64,000 bases of DNA, taken from Paraphaeosphaeria minitans (Eukaryota; Ascomycota; Dothideomycetes; Pleosporales; Didymosphaeriaceae). Positions 46,934 through 59,337 of this stretch are shown piece by piece. Made by a program: the position numbers and the translations under genes. Below the pieces are notes generated by a model. That model saw nothing but the letters and a program-made list of their open reading frames with translations, did not search any database and was not told the DNA's origin. Within the stretch, counting starts at the first letter, position 1. Each line of letters begins with the position of its first letter. Location: positions 1,674,001 through 1,738,000 of the forward strand of contig WJXW01000004.1 of the NCBI GenBank assembly GCA_015832175.1, written 5' to 3'.

Positions 46934-47818
46934 ATGACGCCGAATCTGTTCGTCGCGACCCAGAAGGTCTTCCAGCCACGGAAATGGTTCAAAAAACAAA
47001 ACGACAAGCCCCAGAGGAGGACTGAGCACTGGAAGTCGCCTGTTCCTGGAGTGTACGAGTATATCCCTGGCCGTGGATGGTACCTGGTTGCCACGTACAA
47101 AGAGCATGGCGGGCCTGATGCTGTCGAGATGGCGCCCAAGGAGGGAGGTCCGGTAGGAGGGGCCGATTCTGCAAAACCCAACGAGACGGTTCCGGTCGCT
47201 TCGCCTGTTCCAGTCCGCTACTCGAAAGTTCTCAAGAAGTATCTGCTCAATCCAGACTATGAGGTCCGGAAGAGGTACGGCACCATCGAGAACGCCAAAG
47301 GCCGCATGGTCCAGGTGGGCTTCTTCCAGCTCGACGATGGCGTCGCCTGGGTCAACTGCTGGGACGAAGAGGGCGAGTTCATCCCCGGTCCGTACAAGCT
47401 GTGGTGCATTGGCAAGAATGATCGCTTCCGCCACATGCTGAAAGCCGACGATCCAGAATACCAGCGCTCGCACCCCAACTCCCGCGCTGGCTCCCGGGCA
47501 AACTCCCATGAGCGCGAGGCGGGTTCTCGTCGCAACAGCCAGGATTCGCGCAGCACCCAGTACCGCCCCGGCCCCGGTAGCACGTACGACGGACCCAGCG
47601 TGCCATCGTCGCGCGCGAACAGCGTTAGGAACTTGGCGACTTCGGATCCTGCCCCGAAGTCTGGCAGCCGGGCCAATTCGCGCCGTAACAGCCTCACGCG
47701 CGGCCAACGGAGCCCCCGGATCTTGCTCGACGACGCGAACCCTGCGCTGAGGGAGTTGGCAATGTCGCAAGCCGCCAAAGAGCGCTCGAATCGCTCCATC
47801 GAGACGACAAAAGCTTGA
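46934..47818 (+). CDS. Uncharacterised protein with Arg-Ala-Asn-Ser repeats
   Basis: This single-exon gene encodes 294 residues. Residues 1-165 look globular (RKWFKKQNDKPQRRTEHWKS, PVPGVYEYIPGRGWYLVATY, LLNPDYEVRKRYGTIENAKG, GVAWVNCWDEEGEF). The C-terminal 130 residues are disordered, with repeated SRANS/SRRNS units (RAGSRANSHE, GSRRNSQDS, SSRANSVRN, GSRANSRRNS). These are potential basophilic-kinase phosphorylation sites and resemble RS-like tails. I do not recognise the family. A longer minus-strand frame over the same DNA has Leu/Val/Arg-rich shadow composition and was rejected. Confidence 0.7.
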   Translation: MTPNLFVATQKVFQPRKWFKKQNDKPQRRTEHWKSPVPGVYEYIPGRGWYLVATYKEHGGPDAVEMAPKEGGPVGGADSAKPNETVPVASPVPVRYSKVLKKYLLNPDYEVRKRYGTIENAKGRMVQVGFFQLDDGVAWVNCWDEEGEFIPGPYKLWCIGKNDRFRHMLKADDPEYQRSHPNSRAGSRANSHEREAGSRRNSQDSRSTQYRPGPGSTYDGPSVPSSRANSVRNLATSDPAPKSGSRANSRRNSLTRGQRSPRILLDDANPALRELAMSQAAKERSNRSIETTKA

Positions 47819-48686
47819 AAGCGGTCGTTGTACGGCGATGGCGATGGTGTTGGTGTCGGTGTCGGTGTCGATGTCGGTGTCGGTGTTTGTTGTGTGCTGT
47901 AGGATGACGCACAAGTTACAACAGCGTTGGCCGATGTTCGATGTTCGCACATCGGTCGCGACCCACGATCCCCAATGGTGTACTTCACGATACATAACTA
48001 CAGCGCAGCGAACATTTCTTCATATCACAGCCCGGTACATGGCGTCTCGGTGGCACTCTGGGCTGGCGTTCCATTGCATTTCTTTCTTTTCGGACCGGGC
48101 GTCACGACGGCGGCAATCAAAAGTAACCGGTATACCCAGTCAGCATCATGTATGACAACTGCACTCTGTTAGATTATTGGGCGTCCATCTCGCGACTATA
48201 GTTATATAATGTTTCTATTTCAACATGCAATTGTGGTTCTTTCAAGACAGCAAGGACTGTTGGTGTGATGCGAATGTGTTGTACTGCGCGTTGGCTGTTC
48301 CTTCTGTTTGTGACCCTGCCATCACCGCGTCTTTAGGACATTGCTTCTTCACCTTCCATTCTCTTCACTTAGCTGCAGGGACAAGAGCTTGCTCCACGTT
48401 CTCTTATCAGTATGGGAGGTGTACTTGTGAATGCGTTGCAATTACGTCTTTCCTCAAACGGACTTCACACCGCGCAATCAGATACTAATAGATGTACATC
48501 TATAGGTACTCCACCGCATTTTGAACATTCCTGGAAGATCTCTTTTGACTTCTACTCTTGATCTTGCTGTCAAACTGCAACAAAGTATAGGACAACCCCA
48601 ACCGCCACAGACCGTTTCGCCAGGCCAAGCCGGAACTTTAACCCTTCCTAGGACTATACTCGACTCCTCCCTTCTCGCCTGTCATA
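47819..48686. other. Intergenic with GGTGTC hexamer repeat
   Basis: A GGTGTC/GGTGTT hexamer run lies at about 47843-47886, just after the stop of the preceding gene. No gene is seen in the rest. The last part is the leader of the 48687 gene. Confidence 0.5.
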
Positions 48687-51600
48687 ATGTTGGCGGAAGA
48701 AGACACTGCTTCCTATGATGGACCCGAAACCTTCCACAGCCTCTCGGAAGATTTCATTGACATTGATCATTACCTCGCTGAATCGGAAATCTCGCCCATC
48801 GGATCGGTGTCCGCGTTCCTCGCCCGTACGCGACAAGCCTGCGCGGAAAATGCACGCTTGGATGTTGCCGAGCTGATGCACCTACTCGCTGCCTTGGAGA
48901 TGATTGGTGCTAGGGGATGGTATGAGGCATGGCAAGGTCGTGCACACTGTGGGGAGTGGCTTAGGTCGCACCAAATGCTGGAGGACCGAAGGCTGGAGCT
49001 GGCGAAAGCAGAGTGCAGAATCGAAGAGTTAGAGCAGGAAAGAGACGAGTTGAGCCGCCACCTGTCGCGAGTTGTTGCGAGGATGGAGCCGCTCGCTAAC
49101 CAATTCAATCAACTCCATGTAACCCAACAGCCGCTTGATAGCGCTCCGCCGCCGAATCGACCAGGAACGCTATCCGATATCGACGAAAACTCGGAGGAGT
49201 TCAAAACTTATGGCAGTGGATGGGGAACCGAAGACTCTTCTTTGGCCCAAGATCATAAAGTGATGCAAAGACGACGCAGCTCTTCCACTGTGACGGAAGT
49301 AGGAGATACCCTGCACGTTCCAGCGATCTCATACCCGCCTCCACTAGCACCAGCAACCGAAGAATCCAGGAAAGCTGACGAGAGGAGAACGAGTATGCTC
49401 TCGGTGGTGGAGAACACGCTTTGGATACAGGAGAGTAAAGACCGCGAATATCGGGTGAAGAGACCCGGTCCGCCACCCACAGTTGCGCAGCCACCTCCGT
49501 CCTCCCAACTTGACTATCCTGACCCTTACTATATCTACATTCCACTGCCGCACTACTTCACCATCCCACAGGCACAGAGCAATCCGCAGCTTCCTTCCCT
49601 GGTATTTCCGACCTCACCAGCAGTGTTTCATTTTCCAGAGAGTGGTACCCGAGACCAGCTCCTTGATGTCTTGCGAAACGGATTTGCAGGCCGTGTAGGT
49701 GATGAAAACCTTGAACCTATTGAGGAGATCAACCTGATCCGTGTGAGAACTCATGAGTTTGAGTGGGAGCTCAAAAATGCTATCCGGAAGATTCTGACGG
49801 AAGAGGAGTGGGTTGATATTGTTGGTAACGATTGGGTCACTGAGGGGCGAGGAGATACATACATCGTGAGCAAGAGGGATGTGCACTTCCAGGAGCACGA
49901 GTGTAACAGTAAATGTATGCCTGCACACACATCACAAACTAGCCAAGCATCTACTCAGGAATCAGCCAAGAAGGATGCAGATTACGAGGACCGACCGGAG
50001 TACTCTTCCAATCACCCCCCAAAAAATGGGAAAGACTCAGAAAATCTACCGGAAATGAGGGGTGGCGATTTGTCGCCGCTCACAAGTCTCTCGAGCAGTT
50101 CGTCAGTTGGAACCTCCTACGGCAGTCGAAATCCACACACTCCGAGAAATGACAACCGTAACAATCCATTGGCACAATTGCAACAAATTCCCCATGAGCA
50201 TCTGAACGCTTGGATGTACCAAGCACACATCCTCCAGTTGCAGAACGCCTCGCACGGCCGCATGATCAGCCAACTAGAGGAGATTATCAAAGATGTTGAG
50301 GGTACGGTGGAGTGGCAGGATGACGAGCTCGCGCGAGCGCATCGCCACATCACACACCTGCAGCAAAAGCTGCGGGAAAGAAGCGAGGAGACGCTCCTCG
50401 CTGGGAGAATGGCGGAATTTGCAAGAGCCGAGACGCGACTGTTGAAAGAGCAGCTACAACGAATTCACAACCAACTTCTGGACTTTCGCGCAGAGCTTGA
50501 CGACCACGAGCGCCATGCTTTCGCACGCTGTCCAGACTTGCTAACGCGCGAATCAGCAGACGATGCCGAACTGCGTGGAGGAGGGGATTCACCCCACGAG
50601 ACGGCAGCCTCGTCTTCTGTGCAGGCTCCAGACGAAGCCATCTCCCCAGCCGTCGAAGCGCACTCCTTCTACTTCTTCCCCAGCGTATCCATGGTCGTTC
50701 TTCTCAGCAATCCCCTCCGCCACTTCCAATTCCCAAAACACACCTCCCTCGCCCGGGTCCGCCAGATGCTGCAAAACCTCCACCTGGAGGGAAGAGACGC
50801 GGACCCGCACCTCCGACAGGTTCGGGAGATCCTCGAAGCCAGAGACGAAGCCGACATTGTGTTACCCAACACCAGCAACGGACGACAAGTCCTCATCAGC
50901 GCACCGGAGCTCCAAGACTCGGCCAGCACGTCGAGCGGAAAGCCAGGTTACAAGGGGACGTGGAACAAGACGTTTGGCCCGACCGAGTACCAGTACGAGC
51001 GCATGCTCAAAGTCAGCATCGACAGTCTGGAGCCCCCAGCCGCGGACGACGCCCAGAGTTGCTCGCCCACGGCCAGCATCTACGAGGAAAAGTTCCACGA
51101 CACGGGCGTCTTGGTCGTCACGATTTCTCCGCTTGGGAGCCCCGACGAGGACGAGTTCTACAACGCAGGCGACCTCATCGATTCGATCGAGCACGAGGCC
51201 GAGATCTCGCGCGTCAGGTCAAGGCAGGAGCTCGCGGGCTTGGTGCCGAGGACGAGGACCCGCGGGGGTAGTCTGGGTCGCAGAAGGGGCTACGAAATGG
51301 CGCTTCCGTTGCCTCCCACCACGCTGGACCCCATGTTTCCCACCGGGTCGGGGGACACGCCGCGGACCGGTGCTAGGGGGGCCCATCTGACTCCTCGACC
51401 TCTGGGCGTAACCGGCATCAGAGCGTGGCGTCTCAACCCCCATCCATCCTACAACCCACCCACCGACGAACTCCCCCACGCACCCTTATTCCACTACGAA
51501 AAAGAACCCCGGACCATCCCTCCCACCGCTCCACGCACGAACACCCTCCCGCTCGAACCCAACTCCCCAGCACCGAGCCGCTCCGCCAAAACCCCGGACC

Positions 51601-52250
51601 CGGACCCGGACCCAAACTCAAACTCAAACTCAAACTCAAACTCAAACTCAAACTCAAACCCGAACACCCCCTCCGCAGAACACGGCTGGGGCATGTGGCG
51701 TCACCGCCCCAACGAAGGCTGCGAAGCCTGGCTCGACCCCTCCCACCTCGACCCCAGCCGCGCCACCTGCGCCTTCTGCCAGCTCCCGCTGTCCGGCAAG
51801 GTGTGGAAGAAGTGGGAGTACGACGAGGCGCACATGGGCGAGCCGTCTTCCCGTGGGGACTTTCGGGACTCAGACTCCGACTCAGAGCCAGATCCAGATC
51901 CAGATCCAGATCCAGATCCAGACTCAGACTCAGATGCATACTCCGACTCCGGTTCTGGTTCCTCGAAACCTTACCTTCGTGGCGGTGCGGTGCGGAGGGG
52001 GGTCTTGGGTCGGGTCGGGGTATCTCTAGTAGGTATGCGGTGTAGGATGATGATGACGTTTTCTTTGCGTGGGGGAGGTGGGTGGGATGGAGCTTCAGGG
52101 GGTGGTGGGAATAACGATGATGATGACAACGATGATGGAGTCAAAGCAACACTACATCAACACCATCACCGAAGCCGTAAGACCCCGGAATCATGGCAGG
52201 CTTTCGGAAGACGAGGAAGGGTGGGTGAGGTGGAAGAGATGGGCAGGTGA
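48687..52250 (+). CDS. Large uncharacterised coiled-coil protein
   Basis: This open frame encodes 1187 residues. The N-terminus is acidic. A coiled coil spans about residues 95-135 (RLELAKAECRIEELEQERDE), with a second at about 510-615 (IKDVEGTVEWQDDELARAHR; LLKEQLQRIHNQLLDFRAEL). Two modules that look related start with LVFPTSPAVFHFPESGTRDQ and VVLLSNPLRHFQFPKHTSLA. They may be an internal duplication. Near the C-terminus are an (AsnSer) run from AAACTC repeats, a Trp/Cys-rich segment (GWGMWRHRPNEGCEAWLD; ATCAFCQLPL) that could bind zinc, and an (AspPro) run from CCAGAT repeats. The last 90 residues are Gly/Asp/His-rich and may be non-coding, so the true stop or a late intron is uncertain. 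Family not recognised. Confidence 0.7.
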   Translation: MLAEEDTASYDGPETFHSLSEDFIDIDHYLAESEISPIGSVSAFLARTRQACAENARLDVAELMHLLAALEMIGARGWYEAWQGRAHCGEWLRSHQMLEDRRLELAKAECRIEELEQERDELSRHLSRVVARMEPLANQFNQLHVTQQPLDSAPPPNRPGTLSDIDENSEEFKTYGSGWGTEDSSLAQDHKVMQRRRSSSTVTEVGDTLHVPAISYPPPLAPATEESRKADERRTSMLSVVENTLWIQESKDREYRVKRPGPPPTVAQPPPSSQLDYPDPYYIYIPLPHYFTIPQAQSNPQLPSLVFPTSPAVFHFPESGTRDQLLDVLRNGFAGRVGDENLEPIEEINLIRVRTHEFEWELKNAIRKILTEEEWVDIVGNDWVTEGRGDTYIVSKRDVHFQEHECNSKCMPAHTSQTSQASTQESAKKDADYEDRPEYSSNHPPKNGKDSENLPEMRGGDLSPLTSLSSSSSVGTSYGSRNPHTPRNDNRNNPLAQLQQIPHEHLNAWMYQAHILQLQNASHGRMISQLEEIIKDVEGTVEWQDDELARAHRHITHLQQKLRERSEETLLAGRMAEFARAETRLLKEQLQRIHNQLLDFRAELDDHERHAFARCPDLLTRESADDAELRGGGDSPHETAASSSVQAPDEAISPAVEAHSFYFFPSVSMVVLLSNPLRHFQFPKHTSLARVRQMLQNLHLEGRDADPHLRQVREILEARDEADIVLPNTSNGRQVLISAPELQDSASTSSGKPGYKGTWNKTFGPTEYQYERMLKVSIDSLEPPAADDAQSCSPTASIYEEKFHDTGVLVVTISPLGSPDEDEFYNAGDLIDSIEHEAEISRVRSRQELAGLVPRTRTRGGSLGRRRGYEMALPLPPTTLDPMFPTGSGDTPRTGARGAHLTPRPLGVTGIRAWRLNPHPSYNPPTDELPHAPLFHYEKEPRTIPPTAPRTNTLPLEPNSPAPSRSAKTPDPDPDPNSNSNSNSNSNSNSNPNTPSAEHGWGMWRHRPNEGCEAWLDPSHLDPSRATCAFCQLPLSGKVWKKWEYDEAHMGEPSSRGDFRDSDSDSEPDPDPDPDPDPDSDSDAYSDSGSGSSKPYLRGGAVRRGVLGRVGVSLVGMRCRMMMTFSLRGGGGWDGASGGGGNNDDDDNDDGVKATLHQHHHRSRKTPESWQAFGRRGRVGEVEEMGR
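51614..51658. repeat. AAACTC hexamer repeat, encodes Asn-Ser run
   Basis: About seven perfect hexamers sit inside the large coiled-coil gene. A second in-frame hexamer run, CCAGAT (about 51890-51925), encodes Asp-Pro repeats. Confidence 0.85.
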
Positions 52251-54345
<2,095 letters not shown>

Positions 54346-55821
54346 CTACGCATCGTCGGCGAGAACAGATAGCCATCTGTCCGGCACACGCGTGGTAGGG
54401 CTGTGAACCGAAGGTGCTTGGCTGGCGCCCGTTTTCCTCGGTGGCAGCCAGATGCGCGCTTTGCCCACGGCTTTGGAGTCGAGCTTGCCGACGCGCCGCA
54501 TGTTCATCTCGAGCACGATGACGCGGAGGAAGTCGCTGTTTTCTCTGGGTTCGCGCTGGCGCACCGTGGGCGCTTCCGACTGCGCTCGGCTGGCATCGGG
54601 ACTTTCGGCGGCCTTTCTCCGGCCACGTGACCGGTTTCGTCTTTCGTACGTCTGCATCTGGATCATGGGCGCCGAGGCGTCTTCGTCGACGTGCATCGCG
54701 AGCGCGTCGTAGAGTTGCATCGACAGCTCCGTCGGCGAAACGGGTGCGGGCGATGGGTTCAGGTAGCGGCGGAGTTCTGGCGACGGCAGTCCTTGCATGT
54801 GTTTCGGGCGCATTTCGCTGGTGAATTTGGGTGACAGCAATGACCTCGTCAGCATGTCGTCTGGCGGAATGCTCGGCGCGGTGAAGTTGGAGAAGGACTT
54901 TGCCGCCGACTTGAGAGCGTGCAGCGATGCAGTGAGGTTGGACTTGAAGGACCTGAACCTCTCCGACGAGGCAGGAGACGAGGAAACTGGGTCTGGAATG
55001 TCCAAGTTGGCAACGTCTTCGCAATCGTCGGGCGTGAAGTGTAGCAACGGGTGGTCCAGCACGCAGTCCTCGACCGGTGGGGATGAAACGGCCTTCCCGC
55101 GGCGGTCTGGTAATGATCGCTGATACGAGTCCGGCGTGCTTAATTCGTCCCAGTGCGAGACAAAAGACGGCGCGTTGGTATCCAACGACGGCGGCGTGGT
55201 GTACAGCGAGCCGCTCGATATCGATCGATCCGTCACCGACACGGCGCAATCCTTCTCTTGCTCCTCGCTCGCAAGGCTGCCGTACTCTTCCTCGGACTCG
55301 TCCACGCGCCCCAGAAGCAGGTCCAGCGGCGAGCCGACTACCGACGCGGGCAACTCCGAGTCGTCCTGCCTCCATTCCTGGATGAGCTGGTCCATGGATA
55401 TGCGCCTGTCCATGGCAGACCCCTTGCGGCGGCGCGTGGGCATCTTGGGGATCGCAGTGACGGCCAGGAGGGCAGCCACGGCCGGGGGAATCGCATCGGG
55501 ATTGTGGGTGTCGAGGGCGCGTTGCGGTCTGCCGCGGTTGTGGCCTCTGACCTTGACAGACTGGACTGAACTCGCGGTGGCTTGTCGAGTGGGCGTACGC
55601 GGCGGGATCACGACGGGCTTCGAGTGCATGGGTGCTTGGGAAGTCGCTCGCTGGGGCTCCGGGCTGGGGGTGGGGTGGTCCTTCAGTTCCAGGGTCCTGA
55701 CGCGCATCGGTTTATAGCAGGAGGATGTTGGCGGCGGGGATCGGGCTCCCATCTTCTCTTGGTGGGGATGCTGCTTCGGCGGCGACTGGAGGAGAAAAGG
55801 GTAGGACCTTGGCACCATCAT
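54346..55821 (-). CDS. Conserved uncharacterised fungal protein
   Basis: This single-exon gene encodes 491 residues. The N-terminal and central parts are Pro/Ser-rich and acidic (VDESEEEYGSLASEEQEKDC). A short hydrophobic stretch, PPAVAALLAVTAIPKM, is followed by basic RRRKG. The best-conserved-looking segments are RISMDQLIQEWRQDD, LKSNLTASLHALKSAAKSFS-type helices, and the C-terminal RENSDFLRVIVLEMNMRRVG with ARIWLPPRK. I recall this C-terminal signature from conserved hypothetical proteins in filamentous ascomycetes, with no assigned function. The start at 55821 (MMVPRSYPF) is the first ATG. A later one at MGARSPP is possible. No signal peptide or membrane helices. Confidence 0.8.
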   Translation of the reverse strand: MMVPRSYPFLLQSPPKQHPHQEKMGARSPPPTSSCYKPMRVRTLELKDHPTPSPEPQRATSQAPMHSKPVVIPPRTPTRQATASSVQSVKVRGHNRGRPQRALDTHNPDAIPPAVAALLAVTAIPKMPTRRRKGSAMDRRISMDQLIQEWRQDDSELPASVVGSPLDLLLGRVDESEEEYGSLASEEQEKDCAVSVTDRSISSGSLYTTPPSLDTNAPSFVSHWDELSTPDSYQRSLPDRRGKAVSSPPVEDCVLDHPLLHFTPDDCEDVANLDIPDPVSSSPASSERFRSFKSNLTASLHALKSAAKSFSNFTAPSIPPDDMLTRSLLSPKFTSEMRPKHMQGLPSPELRRYLNPSPAPVSPTELSMQLYDALAMHVDEDASAPMIQMQTYERRNRSRGRRKAAESPDASRAQSEAPTVRQREPRENSDFLRVIVLEMNMRRVGKLDSKAVGKARIWLPPRKTGASQAPSVHSPTTRVPDRWLSVLADDA

Positions 55822-56216
55822 GGTGGAGATTTCAACAGGCGCAAGGGTCGGGGGGGTCGGGGGTGTCGGGGGTGACGTCGGTGGGCTAGCAGGGTGAAGC
55901 TGTTACGTTATGTCTGGAGCGGGATTGGGCGAAGGCAAGAAGGGTACAGTGTCGAGTTGACATGGAGCTGCAGAGACCCGCCGTGGCTGAGCAGCGATAG
56001 GTATGATGTGTGGCGGGAGTGCGCAGAAAGACGATAGCGAAGGTGCAGATGCGAGGCTGGGAGACGAAGCTGGCGGCGTTGGGGAAGACTATGGTATAGG
56101 TGGGTGGGTGGGTAGGTAGTGGGTTCCGGGGTGCGGCGATAAGGGCGATGGATGACTTCAGGGCGTCGGGGGGGCGCGCCGCTGATAAAGAGACGGTCGC
56201 GTGGGCCGCCCGGTCA

Positions 56217-56356
56217 GACACCGGACAGACGACAATACCAGATGGCAGACACCAGATGGCAGACCCCAGATGGCAGACGCCAGACGGACACCGGACAGAC
56301 GACAATACCAGATGGCAGACACCAGATGGCAGACCCCAGATGGCAGACGCCAGACG
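56217..56356. repeat. Two 70-bp units with 14-bp subrepeats
   Basis: Copies start at 56217 and 56287 (GACACCGGACAGACGACAAT) and are nearly identical. Each contains three AGATGGCAGACNCC subunits. Confidence 0.9.
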
Positions 56357-56384
56357 GACACCAGACAGCCACGCAGCACCGCCA

Positions 56385-56588
56385 CCCCTCCCGTCAAGCA
56401 ACAGACACGGCCATCCCTCCCGTCAAGCAACAGACACGGCCATCCCTCCCGTCAAGCAACAGTCACGGCCATCCCTCCCGTCAAGCAACAGTCACGGCCA
56501 TCCCTCCCGTCAAGCAACAGTCACGGCCATCCCTCCCGTCAAGCAACAGTCACGGCCATCCCTCCCGTCAAGCAACAGTCACCGCCAT
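56385..56588. repeat. 29-bp minisatellite, 7 copies
   Basis: The GTCAAGCAACAG core occurs at 56393, 56422, 56451, 56480, 56509, 56538 and 56567, exactly 29 bp apart. Copies differ only at an A/T position (CAGACACGG versus CAGTCACGG) and near the ends. Confidence 0.93.
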
Positions 56589-57639
56589 CCTTCCCTCCCT
56601 CCCGGTCAACACATCCCTTCCTCTCTGTGCGCCATCACACGACATGGCGACGCAGCTCAGGCACCGGCTCAATCCAAGCACGCTGGGCCCGAGATGACTC
56701 CCTGGCGCTGGAACGTCCACGTTGCGCTGCTCCCTCGACCCGCCTGCTGTTAACGGCGACATCCGGGCTGCTCGCTGCCGCCTTGATCCTTCGTGCGGAT
56801 TCTTGCCCAAACCGCTGTGATCTGGCATCGGCCCACGTCTCCGCGATTCGGCGCGCAGGGCTGAACCTTTGCAAGACGCCTTACCACCCCTAGACTACGC
56901 CCCACGCCTCAAGCTACCTGATCCGCCGTCGTCCCTTACCAACCGAAACCAGCACCCCCATCTCCTTCTGCGCCGCCCTACCTACACCTCTCGGGCTGTC
57001 GCGCATGTCAGATGAGAAGCAAGGCATGACGCTGCAGATGGGCACTGGCAACATGCAGCCCAGCCTACGAGATGGGAGAAGCTTATCGCCCTCGGATGCA
57101 CGCAACGCTTTCGTGCAGCTCTAGATATGCAATGTGCACCACCCTCTTCGCCCTGCCCTGCATATTTGCCCTTACCCCACAGTGCGCTTGTCTCCATACG
57201 GCTGCTGGCCATGTCTCAGCGAAAAGAGTACCCGCCGCAGCCGGGTCGTCTCGTTTTGTCGTCAGGACGGAACTCGGGAGAACAACATGCTTCGGACTTG
57301 CTTGTAGAATTTCGCCGGTAGGCTTGTGCTGTGCCGCGCAGCAGCCCTCGCACAACGTTCCGCCCCCCCCGGTTTTTGCTTCTTCTTTTCCCGAGAGCAA
57401 AACACGTGTCGGCGCACCCTTCGCCCGAGAGATGCATCGTCTACCACAAACACTAGACTAGCTCACCGCGCAACACGTAGCACCGGTGGAGATACAATTT
57501 CGCCAAAGGAAAATACTGTATGAACAGCTGAAGCTAACAAGAGTCATGCCGAATGCGCTTCCACGAGCACCTTTTCGCCCAAGCACACGTGTCTGTCAGG
57601 ATGTGCCAAGACTACCAGAGCCTACTAAGAACACATGGC

Positions 57640-57935
57640 ACACCCATCTATCAAGATGTAAAGGCAGCTCACATTATTCTGGCACACCCACCTATCAAGA
57701 TGTATCAAGGCAGCTCACATGGTCTATCAAGATGTATCAAGAGGTACCAAGGCAGCTCACATGGTCTTTCAAGATGTATCAAGAGGTACCAAGGCAGCTC
57801 ACACGTTCTATCAAGATGTATCGAGAGGTACCAAGGCAGCTCACACGTTCTATCAAGATGTATCGAGAGGTACCAAGGCAGCTCACACGTTCTGGCACAC
57901 TCATCCATCAAGATGTAGAGGCAGCCCACATGTTC
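57640..57935. repeat. 42-bp minisatellite, about 5 full copies
   Basis: The unit TCTATCAAGATGTATCGAGA plus GGTACCAAGGCAGCTCACACGT repeats at 42 bp (for example 57801 and 57843). The outer copies are shortened. Because 42 is a multiple of three, frames stay open and spell a 14-residue repeat such as SIKMYREVPRQLTR, probably by chance. Confidence 0.9.
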
Positions 57936-58109
57936 TCGCCGAAGCCTATCAGAGCGAGTGCGTAGTACGCAACTAGCCCGAGCTTCTACCTTGGATAAGG
58001 GCTAGGGAGTCTACCGCCGGAACACACCACAAGACCGACATTGCAACCTCTCCGCCAAGAGTCATGCACGGATGCTGAGCCGCCATGTACATGCAGGTAT
58101 TGAGCCGCA

Positions 58110-58348
58110 CGGAGTTCAGAGTTCAGAGTTCGAGTTCAGAGTCAGAGTTCAGAGTTCGAGTTCAGGGTCAGAGTTCAGAGTTCGAGTTCAGAGTCAGAGT
58201 TCAGAAAGAGGCGTACCTGCCTTCTTCGACAGTGACAGAGAGACGCGTACCTGCCTTCTTCGACAGTGACAGAGAGACGCGTACCTGCCTTCTTCGACAG
58301 TGGCAGAGACAGACGCGTACTTGCCATCTTCGACAGTAACTGAGCCGA
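58110..58348. repeat. Two adjacent tandem arrays
   Basis: The first part (58110-58205) is a GAGTTCAGAGTTCGAGTTCA-type array. The second (58211-58348) has four copies of a 34-36 bp unit starting GCGTACCTGCCTTCTTCGAC at 58211, 58245, 58279 and 58315. Confidence 0.88.
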
Positions 58349-58997
58349 GGTCTACCCTCCGAACGAGTCCGTACATCGGTCCTCGTCCGCTGCACCACTC
58401 GCCCGCCGCATCACTCGCCTGCTGCATCAATCGCCTGCTGCAACACTCGCCCGCCCCATACTGTTCTTCGCTGCAGCAAATTTTCTTCAATCTGCCAAGA
58501 GGCATACACGCGAGTGCATCAGGTAAAGCCCCGCCGAAAGCATACCGTCTACCGCGTAGGATGGGTACCTACCTGCTCGATCCGTCTCTAGCGCCCCCAC
58601 CGTACCTGCTGCTTTCTGCCAGGCGCGCGGGCCTGTGTCTATCATCTGCACCGACTACCGTAGGCTTGTAGGTATGATGTTGGCTGGCGTGAGAGTGAGA
58701 GTGAGAGTGTGCGTGCGCTTGTGGGCTATGCGCTGCTTGAGGAAATCTACAAAGGAGATGGTATCGATGTTGAGGGAGGCTGCGAGGAGCTCGGGATGGG
58801 TTGGAGTCGGGGTGGGAAGAGAAGCAGACGCCTAGATACCGCTAGCCCGAGCTTGCGCCGAACCGAGGCATCTCCGTCTCGCTCCCTCTCGGCCGTTCAA
58901 CGAGTGAGGCAGGAGCGACCCTGCAGGTAATCAACAAAATCGAAGCAGTTGCACCTAATCAACCTCAGAGGGAGTTGCAGGCTGACACTGGACCAGT

Positions 58998-59327
58998 CTA
59001 CACAATCAGCACTCGCTACAACCATCACCCGCTCTACACAATCAGCACTCGCTACAACCATCACCCGCTCTACACAAACAGCACTCGCTACAACCATCAC
59101 CCGCTCTACACAAACAGCACTCGCTACAACCATCACCCGCTCTACACAATCAGCACTCGCTACAACCATCACCCGCTCTACACAAACAGCACTCGCTACA
59201 ACCATCACCCGCTCTACACAAACAGCACTCGCTACAACCATCACCCGCTCTACACAATCAGCACTCGCTACAACCATCACCCGCTCTACACAAACAGCAC
59301 TCGCTACAACCATCACCCGCTCTACAT
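58998..59327. repeat. 36-bp minisatellite, 9 copies
   Basis: The unit CTACACAATCAGCACTCGCT plus ACAACCATCACCCGCT repeats every 36 bp, alternating AATCAGC and AAACAGC variants. It ends 10 bp before the stop codon of the amine oxidase gene. Both strands stay open across it (12-residue repeats), which creates misleading frames. Confidence 0.93.
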
Positions 59328-59337
59328 AATCCCACCC

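Larger units (their letters stand above)
55822..59337. other. 3.5-kb gene-free region rich in minisatellites
   Basis: I see no gene. It contains at least six distinct tandem arrays between 56217 and 59327, each listed separately. The frames seen here arise from repeat units whose length is a multiple of three or from G/C-rich chance frames. The intervening DNA (56590-57630, 58350-58990) has no recognisable content. Confidence 0.6.

Noticed and set aside
46814..47995. 393-codon minus-strand frame longer than the sense gene
   Set aside because: Leu/Val/Arg-rich shadow composition and no domain. The sense frame has protein-like globular segments and a better start.
56385..56588. CRISPR-like regular array
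   Set aside because: Eukaryotic genome, no unique spacers. It is a simple minisatellite with near-identical full units.
57486..57965. Proteins made of 14-residue repeats
   Set aside because: Product of a 42-bp tandem array open in more than one frame, with no promoter or domain.
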